Position numbers and translations under genes: made by a program. This document shows positions 5,790 to 7,314 of a stretch of 7,314 nt of DNA, in pieces. Positions within the stretch are counted from its first letter, which is position 1. Every line of letters begins with the position of its first letter. The notes beneath the pieces are model-generated. The model was given only the letters and a program-made list of their open reading frames with translations. It searched no databases and was not told the origin of the DNA. The DNA is from a bacterium (GTDB taxonomy: Bacteria; 4484-113; JALSIF01), in contig JALSIF010000317.1 of the NCBI GenBank assembly GCA_026981635.1, forward strand, positions 1 to 7,314, read 5' to 3'.

Positions 5790-7314
5790 ATGGCCAAGGC
5801 GACCCGTGCAGGCGACACCCCCCTCTTCCAGCAGTACCGTCGCATCCATGAGGAGGTGCCCGACGCCCTGCTCATGTTTCGCCTGGGCGACTTCTACGAG
5901 CTCTTCTGGGAGGACGCCAAGGAGGCGGCCGCTCTGCTGGGGCTCCAGCTTACCGCCCGGGACAACCGCGGCGAGCGGGTGCCCATGTGCGGCATTCCCC
6001 ACCACGCCTTCACCCGCTACGTAAGACGCCTGCTGGAGGCGGGAAGGAAGGTGGCGGTAGCAGAGCAGCTGGAGGACCCGGCCACCGCCAAGGGACTGGT
6101 GGAACGGGGGATAGTCCGGGTGCTTACTCCGGGGACGGTGATTGAGGAGGAGCTGGTTGACCCCGGGCTGGGCAACTTCCTCGCCCTCATCCTCCCCTTT
6201 GGGGAGAAGATCGGGGTGGCCATCCTGGAGTCCTCTGGCGGTGAAACCCTGCTCTACGAGCTTCCCTCCGACCAGGTGGAGGAGGCGGTGGAGCTGGTCT
6301 CCACCAGCGGGGCAAGCGAGATTCTGCTGGAGCGGAGTCTTCGCCGGCGGCGGGAGGTGGAGATCCTCCGCCAGAAGCCGGGCCTCTCCCTCGAGTGGTT
6401 TGAGAACCTGACCGACCCCAAGGAGGCGGAAGACTACACCCACCGCACCTTGGGCCTGGCCCGCCTCAGGGGGCTGGGGATCGCCGAGAGCCCCGCCCTG
6501 ATTCTTGCCCTCTACCACCTGCTTCGCTACCTCGCCTACACCTTCCGCATTGAGAATCCTCGCCTTCGCATCCGGGTGGTCCCCCTGGGCGACCACCTGC
6601 TCCTCTCCACCACCGCGGTAGACAGCCTGGAGCTGATCCGTTCCGTCCGCGGTGGGCGGGAGGGAAGCCTGCTTGCGGCGGTGGACCGGACCAAGACTCC
6701 GGCCGGCCGGCGGCGGCTGGCCCAGCTTATCGTCCGCCCCCACCGCCGCCTCGCTCCCATCCGCGCCCGCCAGCGCCTCACCCTCTCGCTCTCCCGGCTG
6801 GAGCCGAAGGAGCGTGGCAGACTCGCCGGGCTTCTGGGGGAGACGGCCGATGTTGAGCGGATCGTAAACCGGATGCACTTCGGTCGCACCACCCCGCGCG
6901 ACCTTGCCGCCCTGCGAGACACCCTTAGGCGGCTTCCCGCCATCGCCGGTCTTATCCCCCCGGCCAGCGGTGCCATGGCCGAGCGGATCCGGGAGCGCCT
7001 GGCGGGGTTTGAGCCCCTGGCCGACTACCTCAGCCGGGCCATCGCCCCCGAGCCGCCGGCAAAGCTGGGCACCGGCGAGGCCATCGCCCCGGGTTTCAGC
7101 GAGAAGCTTGACCGCTACCGGGAGGTCCTCAGGGAAAGCGACGCCTGGTTCAGGGGCTACCAGGAGCGCCTTAGGGAGGAGACCGGGATAAAGAGCCTCA
7201 AGGTTCGCCACACCCCCGCCTTTGGCTGGTTCATTGAGGTGACCAACCCCAACCTCCACCTGGTCCCCGACTACTTTGAACGCCGCCAGACCCTGAAGGG
7301 AGGCGAGCGCTTCA
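5790..7314 (+). CDS. mutS: DNA mismatch repair protein MutS, N-terminal 508 residues (3' end outside window)
   Basis: MutS recognises base mismatches and small loops and recruits MutL. The frame is open from the ATG at 5790 to the window edge. The mismatch-binding domain (about 9-120) contains T-P-L-F-Q-Q-Y at 10-16 and the mismatch-probing F35-Y36-E37 in G-D-F-Y-E-L-F. These are followed by M-C-G-I-P-H-H-A and by V-A-V-A-E-Q-L-E-D-P, then the T-P-G-T-V motif. The connector and lever core follow, with G-L-G-I-A-E-S-P-A-L and the family segment S-L-E-L-I-R-S-V-R-G-G. The clamp region is read up to F-G-W-F-I-E-V-T-N and R-R-Q-T-L-K-G-G-E-R-F, so the ATPase domain with Walker motifs lies beyond the window. 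The presence of the F-Y-E motif and full domain I indicates MutS1 rather than MutS2. It starts 14 bases after recF, with at most a weak ribosome site, and is likely cotranscribed with it. Confidence 0.96.
   Translation, partial: MAKATRAGDTPLFQQYRRIHEEVPDALLMFRLGDFYELFWEDAKEAAALLGLQLTARDNRGERVPMCGIPHHAFTRYVRRLLEAGRKVAVAEQLEDPATAKGLVERGIVRVLTPGTVIEEELVDPGLGNFLALILPFGEKIGVAILESSGGETLLYELPSDQVEEAVELVSTSGASEILLERSLRRRREVEILRQKPGLSLEWFENLTDPKEAEDYTHRTLGLARLRGLGIAESPALILALYHLLRYLAYTFRIENPRLRIRVVPLGDHLLLSTTAVDSLELIRSVRGGREGSLLAAVDRTKTPAGRRRLAQLIVRPHRRLAPIRARQRLTLSLSRLEPKERGRLAGLLGETADVERIVNRMHFGRTTPRDLAALRDTLRRLPAIAGLIPPASGAMAERIRERLAGFEPLADYLSRAIAPEPPAKLGTGEAIAPGFSEKLDRYREVLRESDAWFRGYQERLREETGIKSLKVRHTPAFGWFIEVTNPNLHLVPDYFERRQTLKGGERF

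Noticed and set aside
5772-7259. A 495-residue leftward open frame opposite mutS
   Set aside because: MutS motifs run without interruption on the other strand throughout, and the antisense product has no recognisable domain and a low-complexity Gly/Leu/Pro/Gln composition.

Overview
The window is GC-rich bacterial chromosome, densely packed, with seven genes that are whole or nearly so and one or two that run off the edges. Likely organism: a high-GC bacterium, perhaps Actinobacteriota or Chloroflexota. The reasons are the ThyX type (an A-D-x-E-I-R motif as in mycobacterial ThyX), frequent GTG starts, and start regions that look leaderless. This assignment is low confidence. No phage, IS, CRISPR or RNA genes were seen.

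Layout. (1) The 3' end of thyX (flavin-dependent thymidylate synthase) runs rightwards and ends at 436. It converges on a leftward gene cluster across a short GC-rich hairpin region. (2) A leftward cluster, read 4538 to 471, has the order purM (purine synthesis), a small probable lipoprotein, a canonical hexameric microcompartment shell protein (BMC-H), a second BMC-H with an 80-residue C-terminal extension, and a CoA-acylating aldehyde dehydrogenase with a C-terminal encapsulation-peptide-like helix. Gaps are 10, 64, 12 and 46 bases, so one transcript is plausible. (3) A 64-base divergent intergenic region (4539-4602) separates purM from a rightward pair, recF then mutS. mutS is cut off by the window end after its clamp region, before the ATPase domain.

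How the genes may work together. Two shell proteins plus a targeted acyl-CoA-forming aldehyde dehydrogenase are the recognisable part of a metabolosome: a protein-shelled organelle in which a toxic aldehyde is made and oxidised to acyl-CoA. The aldehyde-generating signature enzyme, the pentameric vertex protein, trimeric shell proteins, the alcohol dehydrogenase and the phosphotransacylase are all absent here. The substrate therefore cannot be read from this window. The cassette sits among nucleotide-synthesis and DNA-repair genes rather than in a full BMC locus. The most unusual element is the extended BMC-H, whose tail resembles a small SAP/Rho-N-like helical domain. The recF start has a perfect TATAAT seven bases upstream and no Shine-Dalgarno, so a leaderless transcript is likely. 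purM has a weaker version of the same arrangement.
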